Source of the DNA: UBA2767 sp965228625
GTDB taxonomy: Bacteria; Pseudomonadota; Alphaproteobacteria; Rhizobiales; Methyloligellaceae
Assembly: GCA_965228625.1 (NCBI GenBank)
Contig: OZ245829.1
Location: 3,906,001-3,970,000, forward strand
Direction of reading: 5' to 3'
Length of the DNA stretch: 64,000 nucleotides
In this document: positions 24,954 through 33,949 of the stretch, piece after piece
How the letters are laid out: each line of letters opens with the position of its first letter
How positions within the stretch are numbered: position 1 is the stretch's first letter
The notes under the pieces: generated by a model
Databases searched by the model: none
What the model was told of the DNA's origin: nothing
Seen by the model: the letters and a program-made list of their open reading frames with translations, nothing else
Program-made: the position numbers and the translations under genes

Positions 24954-26999
24954 TCAGGCCGCTCTGATGGCATCAAGCTGCAAGAGTTGCGCTACATAGA
25001 GAAGCAGTGCCTCTTCGACCGCAGCCGCGGTGTCGACGCGGCCGTAGCCGTACCACTGGCTGAACTCGGCGATGCCGTCACCGTCGTTGTCGACCCACTG
25101 ACCGATTGGGTCATTGTTCGCGGCATCGATCCGTACGGCGGTCCTGCGCAGGATCTCGCGTACTTCTTCCCAGGAAAGCAGGGGATTGGCGGACATGATC
25201 AGGGCTGCCGTGCCGGCAATCGTCGGCGATGCGTGGCTGGTGCCTCCGAAGGAGGTGGCGTAGTCGTTACACACGGCCGCCCCGGGGCAGCCGTCGAGCG
25301 CCCCGGTCCCCACACGCACGCTCGTCGTCGTCGGATCGGTCAGTCCGCCACCCGGTGGATAGCAGGTGTGGCTCGGGGCCACGATGTCGAGTTCCGGCCC
25401 CCACGGGCTGTAAAGCGCCCTGGTATCAACCGCCACTGCGATGTTGTTGAAATTGCCGTTGGGGTCAGCCTGAGAACTGTTGACCGGGGAGGTGGGATTG
25501 GAGTTGATGCTCGCGCCCACAGCAATCGTGCGGTTGTAGGCCGCATAGGTTCGCTGATTACTGAACTGGACGTAGCCGAGGTTGCCCACCGAAAAGGTGA
25601 CGATGCACCCCTTGCCGTTGCGGCCCTCGTCGGTCAACCGATCGAACGCACTCTGGAGGGCGGCCGAAAGGGCGGTGCCGGTACTGCCCCAGGAATTGGA
25701 GATGACGTCAGCCGGTTGGCTGGGAAAGGCGGGGAAGGCGGGGTCCGTGTTGCCGTTGTCGATCCCGGCCGCCCACAAAAAGGCGTCAGCCATCTCGATG
25801 CCTGTTGCCGGGCTCGGCAACTCGGCGCCGATGAGATGACAGTTCGGAGCCACTCCGGCGATTCCCCGGTTGTCGTCGAAAGCAGCGGTGGCAGTTCCCG
25901 CGCACTGTGTGCCGTGGTCACCGTCCAGGTTGGCGACGGTCTGGGTGCTCATTGATACGAAGTCGAAGCTGGTGATCAGCTTGGACGTGCCATCGGTGAG
26001 GTTGGCGGTTAAATCGGGGTGGTTGGGGGTTACGCCATCGGGGTCGAAAACCGCGATGCAGACGTCAGGACTGCCGCCACGGAGATCGGTGTCGTAGTCG
26101 CCCAGGATCTCCCAGGCGTCATCGCAGTTGATCAGCGGTAGGTGGTTCTGGAGGTTGAAGAGCGCATCGTTTGGTGTGTACTGGTCGGGCATGATCTCGA
26201 CCAACACGTCCGGCTCGGCGAGAATGACCGTAGGTTCGTCCAGGAGCTGGCGAGCTGTGTCGAGCAGGTCGTAGGTTGGGAAGTCATCGGTGCTCAACAG
26301 ATAGGCGTTGCCCGCGCTGGACACGCGGCGCTTCACGGCCAGACCGTGTCGCGCTGCGACCTCGGAGACGTCAGCTTCCGCAACCTCGTCATCAAATCGC
26401 ACCAGAAGTTGGTTGGTCAGACCCTGGAGCGGGGAGTCGCCGCGCTTGATGACTCGCGCCGGAATCACTCGCAGGCCGGAGTCCTCAAGCTCGCGAAGAA
26501 CCGCTCGGACCTCGCCTTGCGCCTCGGTTGCATTCGGCTCGAGGTCGACTGCGACGAAGCTGAGCTGGCTCCGGCGCACGTCCGGCGATTCCAACCGCGA
26601 AGCGTCGGTGCTCACGAGCTGGCGCGCGCCAAGTGCTTGAGTTGTGCGCTGCTGCGCATCACGTCCGCGGACGGCGAGCAACACTTGCCCCTCGACCGGC
26701 TCGAAATAGACTTTCCTCCGGTTTGCGAGAAAATAGGGTTGCCCCTTTTTGCCGAGGCTCACAGCAAGGCTGTTACGACCTTTCTCAAGATCGACGACGT
26801 ACTCTTCTGTCTGGAAGCCGCGCTTGGAGATGCGGACGCGATAACGGCCCGGCTGCAAGTTGGTGGCCTCGTATTCGCCATCCGTTAGCGGCATCAGCTC
26901 GTATTGCTTGCCGGTCTCGTCCTCGAGGAGGACGGTCACCGCGCTCAACGGCGCGGCACGATGGTCTTCGATATGGACTCCGAGATCGCACACTGACAT
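24954..26999 (-). CDS. Subtilisin-like (S8) serine protease with N-terminal carboxypeptidase-regulatory-like domain
   Basis: About 681 residues from the ATG at 26999; an in-frame TTG at 27029 lacks a ribosome site. The N-terminal ~75 residues form a PEGA/CarboxypepD-regulatory-like beta domain (NLQPGRYRVRISKRGFQTEE). A prodomain-like region follows, then the S8 catalytic domain. Its triad is Asp in IAVFDPDGV, His in DGDHGTQCAGT and Ser in GGTSHASPTIAG, with the oxyanion Asn in VISNSWGS. There is no signal peptide, so it may act in the cytoplasm or leave by another route. The Asp motif DPDG differs from the usual D-T/S-G. It is the first gene of a three-gene minus-strand operon. Confidence 0.86.
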   Translation of the reverse strand: MSVCDLGVHIEDHRAAPLSAVTVLLEDETGKQYELMPLTDGEYEATNLQPGRYRVRISKRGFQTEEYVVDLEKGRNSLAVSLGKKGQPYFLANRRKVYFEPVEGQVLLAVRGRDAQQRTTQALGARQLVSTDASRLESPDVRRSQLSFVAVDLEPNATEAQGEVRAVLRELEDSGLRVIPARVIKRGDSPLQGLTNQLLVRFDDEVAEADVSEVAARHGLAVKRRVSSAGNAYLLSTDDFPTYDLLDTARQLLDEPTVILAEPDVLVEIMPDQYTPNDALFNLQNHLPLINCDDAWEILGDYDTDLRGGSPDVCIAVFDPDGVTPNHPDLTANLTDGTSKLITSFDFVSMSTQTVANLDGDHGTQCAGTATAAFDDNRGIAGVAPNCHLIGAELPSPATGIEMADAFLWAAGIDNGNTDPAFPAFPSQPADVISNSWGSTGTALSAALQSAFDRLTDEGRNGKGCIVTFSVGNLGYVQFSNQRTYAAYNRTIAVGASINSNPTSPVNSSQADPNGNFNNIAVAVDTRALYSPWGPELDIVAPSHTCYPPGGGLTDPTTTSVRVGTGALDGCPGAAVCNDYATSFGGTSHASPTIAGTAALIMSANPLLSWEEVREILRRTAVRIDAANNDPIGQWVDNDGDGIAEFSQWYGYGRVDTAAAVEEALLLYVAQLLQLDAIRAA

Positions 27000-27669
27000 G
27001 GCGTCGACCCGCTCCGCTTGTTCAGCCAAGAACTGAAAACGGTCAATATTCGGAACCTAACTTGAACCCTTAATAACACGGCAAACTGGCAAGAATATGG
27101 CATGACAATCTGTGGTAGAATATTGCTTACGACTTGCCTCTCATTTCCGATGTAAAAACAAGTTGTTTGCGCGAAAGCATCACACACTTGTTCCCGGGCC
27201 AGGTCTTCGAAACTGGGCGAGAGGGGCGATGTCGTCGTCAAACCCCATCTGGCTTATCCAATTCTGCCCTGCCATTCCGCTTGTGGCTGCCGAGCGCCCC
27301 TAGCGGGGCAACTGCAAACGTTGAGTGTTCTTTGTCAGCCGTCAATCCGCCGGCGACTGGTCGCTCACTCGCCTGAACGCTCGGGAGAACGCTTCGAGCG
27401 CATGATAGCTGACACGATGGGCGATCTCTGCCACGCCGACCATCGTCGTCACTTACAGCGCACGGCTGCCGCGTCCAACGCGTGCACTCTGGCATTTCGG
27501 TCATGTTTTCCGGACTTTGCGTCATTGAAGGAAGGCCACTCCGCCGCTAACTCGTCTGCGTATGCACGAGAGAAGTGACCGGTAAGACCGCCGCGAAGTA
27601 TCGCCGTTACCTCCCGCGGTCGCGGGAGGCCCGGTTCCCGACCAAACACAGAATCTGAAAGGAAATCAT
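27000..27669. other. Divergent intergenic region with hairpin 27610-27629
   Basis: About 670 bp between the protease operon (leftward) and the osmC operon (rightward). No gene is convincing. The first 130 bp are A+T-rich and may hold the protease promoter. A perfect inverted repeat CCTCCCGCG/CGCGGGAGG (27610-27618 and 27621-27629) lies 40 bases before osmC and could be an operator or an attenuator hairpin. Confidence 0.4.
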
Positions 27670-28236
27670 ATGAGCACTCAAACTACGAAAAAGAGCGTAG
27701 ACAATGGCGTCAATGTGGAGGCGCTGCTCGCTGCGCGCGAGGCCATCACGAACGCGCCGGAGGCTGGCCAGTTCACTTGGCGGGCGAGTTGCGAGTGGCT
27801 CGACGGAGCGCAGAGTCGCACGACCGTGGACAACTTCTTCGGCCTCGGCGAAGACCAGGCCCGCAAGGCGCCGCATACGATCGAAGCCGACCATCCAGAA
27901 CAATTCGAGGCGACGGACAAGGGGGCGACGCCGGCTGAGGTCGCCCTGTCGGCACTGGCCGGCTGCCTGACCGCGGGCATCGCCGCCGTCGCGCAGAACC
28001 GCGGAATTCAGCTTCACTCGGTGAGGGCGACCGTCGAAGGCGACATGGATATGGCCGGCATCCTCGGCATCGAACCGGATGTGCGCAATGGCTTTAGCGC
28101 AATTCGCGTCTCCTTTCAGATCGACGCGGATGCAAGTCCCGAAGAGATCGCTGCGCTCGTCGCCCAGTCGCAGAAGCGTTCAGCCGTCTTCGACACCGTT
28201 ACCAACCCCACCAACGTCCACGTCAGCGTCGCCTAG
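27670..28236 (+). CDS. OsmC-family protein
   Basis: A 188-residue OsmC/YhfA-type protein. The family core is ATPAEVALSALAGCLTAGIAA with the redox Cys near residue 98, and the C-terminal MDMAGILGI and KRSAVFDTVTNPTNVHV segments are typical. A second Cys at WRASCEW is available. OsmC proteins reduce organic hydroperoxides, but YhfA-like members are less defined. An AAAGGAAA ribosome site precedes the ATG. It is followed by a flavin oxidoreductase and a cysteine synthase-glutaredoxin fusion, which points to thiol or reactive-sulfur chemistry. Confidence 0.88.
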   Translation: MSTQTTKKSVDNGVNVEALLAAREAITNAPEAGQFTWRASCEWLDGAQSRTTVDNFFGLGEDQARKAPHTIEADHPEQFEATDKGATPAEVALSALAGCLTAGIAAVAQNRGIQLHSVRATVEGDMDMAGILGIEPDVRNGFSAIRVSFQIDADASPEEIAALVAQSQKRSAVFDTVTNPTNVHVSVA

Positions 28237-28272
28237 CGCGGCGCAGGTCCGCCGACGCAGGAGTGAGTACCT

Positions 28273-29511
28273 GTGAGAACTGTCGAAACCGTCATTGTCG
28301 GGGCCGGCCAGGCCGGTCTCGCCATGAGCCAGGCACTGTCGTCGCTTGAGGTAGATCACCTTGTCTTCGAGCGCGGTGAGATCGCTAGCGCCTGGCGAAA
28401 GGACCGGTGGGACAGTCTCCGGCTGCTGACGCCCAACTGGGCCAATGGCTTGCCCGGAGCGCCCTACCGCGGCGCTGACCCGCACGGTTACATGACCGTG
28501 TCGGAATTGGTGGGGCGGATCGACGCCTATGCCCGGCACATCGACGCACCCGTACAGGCCGACACGGAAGTTCTCAGGGTGAGTCGAGCGAGTACCGGGT
28601 TCCACGTCGACACCAACCAGGGACCGATTGGCTGTATGGCGCTGGTGCTGGCGACCGGCGCCTGCACCCGGCCGAATATTCCTGAACTCTCCGCTGGCGT
28701 ACCGACCGGAGTCTTTCAGACCACGCCGTCAGCCTACAAACGGCCGGATGACCTTCCGGAAGGCGGCGTGCTGGTGGTCGGCGCCTCGGCGTCGGGCGTC
28801 CAACTCGCCCGCGAGATTCAGGAGTCGGGACGAGCCGTGACGCTGGCCGTGGGCTGGCACACCCGCCTTCCACGCAACTATCGCGGCCGCGATGTGGAGT
28901 GGTGGCTGGATGCCATCGGCCTCCTGGATGAGCGGTTCGACGAGGTCGATGATCTGCAGCGCGCCCGCCGCACGCCTTCGCCGCAGATCGTCGGCGGCCC
29001 GGATCCGGTCGACCTCAACGCCTTGCAAAAACGTGGCATTGAGATCGTAGGCAGCATGATGGGCATCCGCGACGGCGTGGCGCTGTTCTCCGGCGGTCTG
29101 GCGAATGCCTGCACCTCGGCCGACCTCAAGATGTATCGCCTTCTCGACACGATCGACGAATGGGTGACGGAACGCGGTCTCGACAATGAGCTACCGGCAC
29201 CGGAGCGTCCGGCCCCGACTGTCCTTCCGGCCGTTCCGGCGCTGAGCCTGAGTCTGACCGACGGTGCGATCGGCACGATCATGTGGGCGACCGGTTACCG
29301 GCCCGACTTCCGTTGGCTGGACGTACCCGTGTTCGATGCGCGCGGACGGCTTCGACATCGCGGCGGCGTGGTCGCCGCGCCGGGGCTCTACGCCATGGGT
29401 CTCACCTTCATGCGCCGCCGCCGATCGCACCAGATTTCGGGTGTCGGCGCTGACGCCAAGGATCTGGCGGCGCATCTCTTATGCCACCTCGATGCGCGAC
29501 GCGCCGCATGA
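28273..29511 (+). CDS. FAD/NAD(P)-dependent oxidoreductase (flavin monooxygenase-like)
   Basis: A 412-residue flavoprotein starting with GTG, since an in-frame stop lies at 28264 just upstream. The FAD motif is VIVGAGQAGLAMSQAL (residues 6-21) and the NADPH motif is GVLVVGASASGVQLA near residue 170. A conserved WRKDRWDSLRLLTPNW stretch resembles CzcO/trkA-type and flavin-containing monooxygenases. Such enzymes oxygenate sulfur or nitrogen atoms or transfer electrons to thiols. Its stop at 29511 falls beside the next gene's ribosome site, so the operon is tight. Substrate unknown. Confidence 0.82.
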   Translation: MRTVETVIVGAGQAGLAMSQALSSLEVDHLVFERGEIASAWRKDRWDSLRLLTPNWANGLPGAPYRGADPHGYMTVSELVGRIDAYARHIDAPVQADTEVLRVSRASTGFHVDTNQGPIGCMALVLATGACTRPNIPELSAGVPTGVFQTTPSAYKRPDDLPEGGVLVVGASASGVQLAREIQESGRAVTLAVGWHTRLPRNYRGRDVEWWLDAIGLLDERFDEVDDLQRARRTPSPQIVGGPDPVDLNALQKRGIEIVGSMMGIRDGVALFSGGLANACTSADLKMYRLLDTIDEWVTERGLDNELPAPERPAPTVLPAVPALSLSLTDGAIGTIMWATGYRPDFRWLDVPVFDARGRLRHRGGVVAAPGLYAMGLTFMRRRRSHQISGVGADAKDLAAHLLCHLDARRAA

Positions 29512-29522
29512 AGGAGAACAAC

Positions 29523-31082
29523 ATGTTCGTATCCAAGACCGACCCTTCCGCAGATGCGCGGCACCGTGTCATGCCGCCGGGCATGACGTGCCGCGGACCG
29601 TTCGGTTCGATTCTTGAAACTGTTGGCCACACGCCGGTGGTACGGATCAATAATCTCGGTCCGGCTCATGTCCAGCTTTACGGCAAGCTCGAGTCGTTCA
29701 ATCCCATGGGCTCAGTGAAGGATCGGATGGCCCTCTCGATGATTGAGGCGGCAGAGCGCTCGGGCGAGCTCAGGCCCGGCCAAACAGTGATCGAGGCGAC
29801 ATCAGGCAATACCGGGATCGGGCTGGCGATGGTCTGTGCGCAGAAGGGCTATCCGCTTGTCATCGTGATGGCGGAGAATTTCAGTATCGAACGGCGCAAG
29901 CTGATGCGCTTTCTCGGCGCCAAAGTGGTGCTGACTTCGGCCGCAGAGCGTGGCACCGGCATGTTCTCCATGGCGGAGCGGCTGGCAGAAAAGCATGGCT
30001 GGTTTTTCTGCCGCCAGTTCGAGAACAATGCCAATGCCGATATCCATTCGGCCACCACGGCCCGTGAAATCCTGGCCGATTTTGCAGATATCGGCCTCGA
30101 CTACTGGATCACCGGATTCGGCACGGGCGGCACCCTGAAGGGCGTCGCGCGTGTGCTAAAGGCGGAGAGCCCGCGGACAACGATCGTGGTTGCCGAGCCC
30201 GAGAACTCGCAGATCCTGAACAGCGACATCGCCCAGGAACGCCGTCCCGACGGCGCGGCCGCCCGGAGCCATCCTAATTCCAGGGCTCATCCGGTGCAGG
30301 GTTGGTCGCCGGACTTTGTGCCCAAGCTCGCTGGTGATGCGCACGAGGCGGCTCTCATTGACCGGTTTGAGCCAATCTCGGGGCACGATGCGCTCCGGCT
30401 GGCACAAGATCTCGCGGCTCACGAGGGAATCTTCTGCGGCATTAGCGGTGGCGCGACGCTCGCAGCAGCGCTCCAGATTGCCGAGACGGCGCCTGAAGGC
30501 GCGCGTATCCTCGCCATGATCCCCGACACGGGCGAGCGCTATCTTTCGACACCGCTCTTTGAGGACGTTCCCGAGGAGATGACCGATGCCGAGCGAGAAA
30601 TTGCGGCCTCCGTGCCGTCCGTCCGCCGCAGGGCTGGGCATGATAATGATCGGCCGGCACCGGAAACTTCACCGGAGGCGGTCGCCTTCGTCGAGCAAGC
30701 GATCCTCAGCGCGGCGGAACCTGTCGTGATGTTCGGGTTCGAGTGGTGCGAGTTCTGCTGGTCGGTCCGAAGGCTGTTTGCGCGCGCCGGCATTGACCTC
30801 CGCTCTATCGATGTCGATGGCGCCAGGTTCCGGGAAGGCGATCGAGGCGGTGAGATTCTGAGGGCGCTGTTCGCGCGGACCGGTGTACGTACGGTGCCAC
30901 AGGTCTTCGTTGGCGGCGAACTTGTCGGGGGTGCGAACGAGGTGCTCACTGCCTTCGAGGACCGGTCGCTGCACGAGCGACTCGCCCGGCTCAACCCGGC
31001 GATCGTCCCCGGGCCCGTGGGCGACGCCATGGCATTCCTTCCTGCATGGACACGCCGCGCAAACGCGTCTCCGCAGGCCTGA
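29523..31082 (+). CDS. Fusion of cysteine synthase-type PLP enzyme and glutaredoxin
   Basis: A 519-residue protein. Residues ~25-350 are a fold-type II PLP enzyme of the O-acetylserine sulfhydrylase/cystathionine beta-synthase family: PLP Lys in NPMGSVKDRMA, the TSGNTGIGLA loop and GFGTGGTLKG. Residues ~395-490 are a glutaredoxin with a dithiol motif FEWCEFCW and the cis-Pro loop RTVPQVFVGGELVGGANEV. The chosen ATG has AAGGAG six bases before it. Fusion suggests that the glutaredoxin reduces or delivers a sulfur acceptor for cysteine or related thiol synthesis. It is third in the OsmC operon. Confidence 0.9.
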   Translation: MFVSKTDPSADARHRVMPPGMTCRGPFGSILETVGHTPVVRINNLGPAHVQLYGKLESFNPMGSVKDRMALSMIEAAERSGELRPGQTVIEATSGNTGIGLAMVCAQKGYPLVIVMAENFSIERRKLMRFLGAKVVLTSAAERGTGMFSMAERLAEKHGWFFCRQFENNANADIHSATTAREILADFADIGLDYWITGFGTGGTLKGVARVLKAESPRTTIVVAEPENSQILNSDIAQERRPDGAAARSHPNSRAHPVQGWSPDFVPKLAGDAHEAALIDRFEPISGHDALRLAQDLAAHEGIFCGISGGATLAAALQIAETAPEGARILAMIPDTGERYLSTPLFEDVPEEMTDAEREIAASVPSVRRRAGHDNDRPAPETSPEAVAFVEQAILSAAEPVVMFGFEWCEFCWSVRRLFARAGIDLRSIDVDGARFREGDRGGEILRALFARTGVRTVPQVFVGGELVGGANEVLTAFEDRSLHERLARLNPAIVPGPVGDAMAFLPAWTRRANASPQA

Positions 31083-31417
31083 GCCGACGGTATTGGCCGT
31101 CACTTCTGATGGCCGCGTCGGGTTGCTGAGCAGACATCGGGTCGCCGGCAGCGGGCGAATGTTGGCATTCGGGCGCAAAGCCGACCTGGATGTTTTCAGT
31201 ACGCCACGTCGGCTAATGACCCGAAGCGGACATTGCCCGAATCCGAGAAAGCGCAAAATTGTGATGAACATCACTTATCTCTGTCCGAAGGATCGCTACG
31301 AATAAGTGTTGCAAGGATCAGTGCGTCTCACGGCGTTCAGCACTTTGCCGTGATCGAGCGCGCATGATCGCTTGATTTGAAATGGCATGTCTTACGCCCC
31401 GGAGGACTGGCAGCAAT
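31083..31417. other. Intergenic region with short repeat-family hairpin half
   Basis: No gene seen. After the fusion gene there is a weak stem-loop (GACGG/CCGTC, about 31086-31099). At 31212-31235 lies a copy of the GCTAATGACCCGAAGCGGAC sequence that also forms the right end of the 121-bp repeat family found elsewhere in this region. Confidence 0.4.
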
Positions 31418-32176
31418 ATGGTACGAAAGCCGACACCAAGAAATTCAACGCCTAGAAAATCAACACGTAGAAAACCGACACGCAGCAAACCGGCAAAGAC
31501 CCCAGCGCCGCAGACGGTTCAAGAAGCTGCACCATCGGCCGGCGCGCCGGCGGTTCAAGAGCCTGCACCGCAATCGAAATCTAGATGGGAAAGGTGGGGC
31601 AAAGCCACCGCTACAGTCGTGGGCGTTCTGGCAGGGCTGGTCGGGCTTCTATTTGCCTTCGACCAGCTTGTCCATGACCCCCTAGAGACACACATCACCA
31701 GGACATCAAACGACGTTAAGCGCGAGGTGACGGGCAAAATCGAAAAGATAGAGCCTCGGCTGACGACCCTTGAGTCAAGCGTTGCGAGGGTTAGCAAGCT
31801 TTATGACAAGTTCAGCGACGAGGCAATGGATCGCTTGCTGAAAAAGATAGAAGCCGATCCGGTCGGCTTGTTGCGCGAGCATGGTTACAGCGTGCAGACG
31901 ATCAAGCAATGGTCGAGTGATCCCGAAGTGATGAATGCTGCGCAATCGGGCAAATTCGATACTTACGTGATCTTCGATCCAACCAAGCGCGATGTGATTG
32001 CGGATTTGCGCGTGAGGCCAAGCATCAGCACGGAGTGGGACAAGTTGCCGGAATCGGTCAAGAAACTGCTCCAAAGTGGCGCCGTAATTGCCGTTCCGAA
32101 CTCCGAAGAAATGGTAAAGGTCCTCAGGGATGAATGGTGGAAGGCTTATCGGTGGGATCATTCTCAAGAGAAGTGA
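31418..32176 (+). CDS. Hypothetical single-pass membrane protein
   Basis: About 252 residues from the ATG at 31418, which has GGAGGA ten bases upstream; an ATG at 31382 is possible but unsupported. The N-terminal ~55 residues are very basic and Thr/Pro-rich. One transmembrane helix follows (TVVGVLAGLVGLLFAFDQLV), then a predicted coiled coil (KREVTGKIEKIEPRLTTLES) and a soluble C-terminal domain. No family recognised. It appears to be a lone gene between repeat-bearing gaps. Confidence 0.65.
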   Translation: MVRKPTPRNSTPRKSTRRKPTRSKPAKTPAPQTVQEAAPSAGAPAVQEPAPQSKSRWERWGKATATVVGVLAGLVGLLFAFDQLVHDPLETHITRTSNDVKREVTGKIEKIEPRLTTLESSVARVSKLYDKFSDEAMDRLLKKIEADPVGLLREHGYSVQTIKQWSSDPEVMNAAQSGKFDTYVIFDPTKRDVIADLRVRPSISTEWDKLPESVKKLLQSGAVIAVPNSEEMVKVLRDEWWKAYRWDHSQEK

Positions 32177-32265
32177 GGGCATCGGTAGCGGGAGGGTCAT
32201 GGTGCGCCAATGGCCGGGGCAATATTCCGTGGGCACGGCAAGAGGTCCAGTAGAGGTAGAACGCC

Positions 32266-32463
32266 ATGAGCAAGCCACAAAGTGATCGGGAACTGAAGCG
32301 GATTGCAAACTTGGTCGAGGCCGGGAAGGCAACGCGGCTCCAGAAGGGGAACAAGCCAGAGCACAACAGGAAAAGTGAGGGCCACTATGACGTTGCCGAG
32401 GCTTCGCGGAGGCAAGGCATGCCCCATGTCCGCTCCTGGCACTTAGCTGACTTGCCGCCGTGA
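32266..32463 (+). CDS. Small hypothetical protein, C-terminus formed by a repeat element
   Basis: A 65-residue reading frame (MSKPQSDRELKRIANLVEAG...) with a GAGGT ribosome site. The first ~50 residues are basic and look coding. The last dozen (VRSWHLADLPP) are contributed by the left end of the 121-bp repeat that begins at 32426, so the original C-terminus may have been replaced by insertion. Function unknown. Confidence 0.4.
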   Translation: MSKPQSDRELKRIANLVEAGKATRLQKGNKPEHNRKSEGHYDVAEASRRQGMPHVRSWHLADLPP

Positions 32464-32546
32464 AGGTCAAAGAGGCTGTTATCGGACGTAGAGCGGTCGT
32501 GTTTTGCTGCTGGGATGTGCGTCAGCTAATGACCCGAAGCAGACCT
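32426..32546. repeat. 121-bp dispersed repeat with imperfect terminal inverted repeats (copy 1)
   Basis: A 121-bp element. Its left end begins ATGTCCGCTCCTGGCACTTA and its right end, read on the other strand, begins AGGTCTGCTTCGGGTCATTA; the 26-bp arms match at 19 positions. The same internal sequence (including GTAGAGCGGTCGTGTTTTGC) recurs at 39397-39517 and about 41441-41566. It is too small to encode a transposase, so it resembles a MITE or foldback element. Confidence 0.75.
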
Positions 32547-32639
32547 TCGTAGTGGCGAGATTTTGCACGCCCCACCCTGTCCGAGTTGTCGGCAAACGGC
32601 GATAGCCTCTATGGCTCTTCCGTCGGTGCGCAGCCACGG

Positions 32640-33497
32640 CTAGAGCGACAACAGATTGCCGTATCCGGTGACCGGCTCACGCACACCTGATCTTCGCATG
32701 CAGTGCCACAAGCTCGCCTGGTTGGCGGAAATGACCGGTCGCTGCAGGTCCTGTTCCAATGCCTCTAGAATTGAGACACAGCGCAGGCCCGTCCCCACGA
32801 GCAAGACACTGTCAGCCTCGCGTGGGCTAGCGGACCGGACCTGCACATAGAGTGCCTCGACGTCCTGCTCGAACCCCATGCCTTGAGGATAGAGGTCTCT
32901 TGGGTTCAGGTCTCTCCATTTCCTGCCCGGGTCGATCCGCATGTGCCCCGCAGGGCGAAACCCATGATCTGCGAAGTACTTCACGCCGTTTTCCATTGCT
33001 TCCTCACCAAACCATGCCGGAAAAACCAGGAATGGCCGATCGACGTGCGAGGCTCGCAGGGCGGCCTGGCAGTCCAGACCACTTGTCGTCACGACGGTAT
33101 CGGGCGCAACAAGCTGGGAGAGCTTGTCGACGACGGCATCGTCCCATCCCTTGCCACCTGCAATGCTACTGGAACTATGCCCGACCACGACCGCCGATAG
33201 CCGCATCGCGGCAAATTGCTTCGCGCCCCTCTCCAGATCTTCCTCGAGTTCGACACCTGCCCCGGCACCCGCCCACCGAGCCCATGGCGTCGGCGCCTTT
33301 ATACGCGCAGCGTGCACCGAGACTCCCGATGGAAGCATCGCCCACCACTCGGCTTCCGGCACGGCCTCACTGCTGACAATGAACATGCCAATCCGCGCTT
33401 TCCAACCCCAGTTGTCCGGTTTCCTCAAAGTCTTCGTTCCATCGTCAGTGGTTTGCACGAACGTCTCCGCGAAATGAGCGATTCCGCAGATCGCCAT
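32640..33497 (-). CDS. Asp/Glu racemase-superfamily protein (maleate isomerase/arylmalonate decarboxylase-like)
   Basis: A 285-residue protein of the maleate isomerase/arylmalonate decarboxylase branch. The C-terminal ILEALEQDLQRPVISANQAS is the clearest match. The two loops that usually carry catalytic Cys read VVVGHSSSSIAGG and LLVGTGLRCVS: Ser and Gly appear at the expected Cys positions, with one Cys displaced by a few residues. Activity is therefore uncertain. It stands alone between two repeat-containing gaps. Confidence 0.75.
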   Translation of the reverse strand: MAICGIAHFAETFVQTTDDGTKTLRKPDNWGWKARIGMFIVSSEAVPEAEWWAMLPSGVSVHAARIKAPTPWARWAGAGAGVELEEDLERGAKQFAAMRLSAVVVGHSSSSIAGGKGWDDAVVDKLSQLVAPDTVVTTSGLDCQAALRASHVDRPFLVFPAWFGEEAMENGVKYFADHGFRPAGHMRIDPGRKWRDLNPRDLYPQGMGFEQDVEALYVQVRSASPREADSVLLVGTGLRCVSILEALEQDLQRPVISANQASLWHCMRRSGVREPVTGYGNLLSL

Positions 33498-33949
33498 GCG
33501 CTCAGAAAGGCAGAAGACGCGGCTATGCCCAGCGCATCAAACACGTGACGTAGCATGACCGCATTTGCCACGAAACTGCCCTAGTGAGACGACCAGCAGT
33601 ACAACTGCTTTGCTGCACTAAGCGGAAGTCCAACCATTCAATGTCTGCTATCCGGCGTGAAGCAGCCGTGCTGAAGGCTCAGGCCGATAGCAGCTAATGA
33701 CCCGAAGCCGAAATACTCCAAGTATGAAAGTAGTTTGAGTCTGCTCTAAGCGCAGACCTGAAAGGTCCATCACTGGGGGGGCGCTCATGTCATGCACAAT
33801 CGCGTGAAGATGCTGAAACAAGAGTTGACCAACTCGTGGACGGGCTCGTAGGGAGGATTGCGCGGTTCGCGAAGCCGCCGTTTGACATTTCTCTTCGCCG
33901 AATTGAAGTTCATCAACTACGCGACATGCAGCCTATAAGGTGACCGGAG
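33498..33949. other. Intergenic region with repeat remnant
   Basis: No convincing gene. At 33692-33711 there is a copy of the AGCTAATGACCCGAAGCCGA end sequence of the local repeat family. A frame open from 33734 to 33943 reads like protein (VDQLVDGLVGRIARFAKPP) but has no start codon and may be the remnant of a lost gene. Confidence 0.35.

Noticed and set aside
24501..25955. A plus-strand frame of 484 codons opposite the SCP2 and S8 protease genes
   Set aside because: The opposite strand carries clear family motifs (DGDHGTQCAGT, GGTSHASP); the plus frame has no recognisable domain and is a high-G+C antisense shadow.
33734..33943. An open plus-strand frame with coding-like translation before the thioredoxin-like gene
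   Set aside because: There is no start codon with a ribosome site; at most it is a gene remnant, so it was noted only within the intergenic description.
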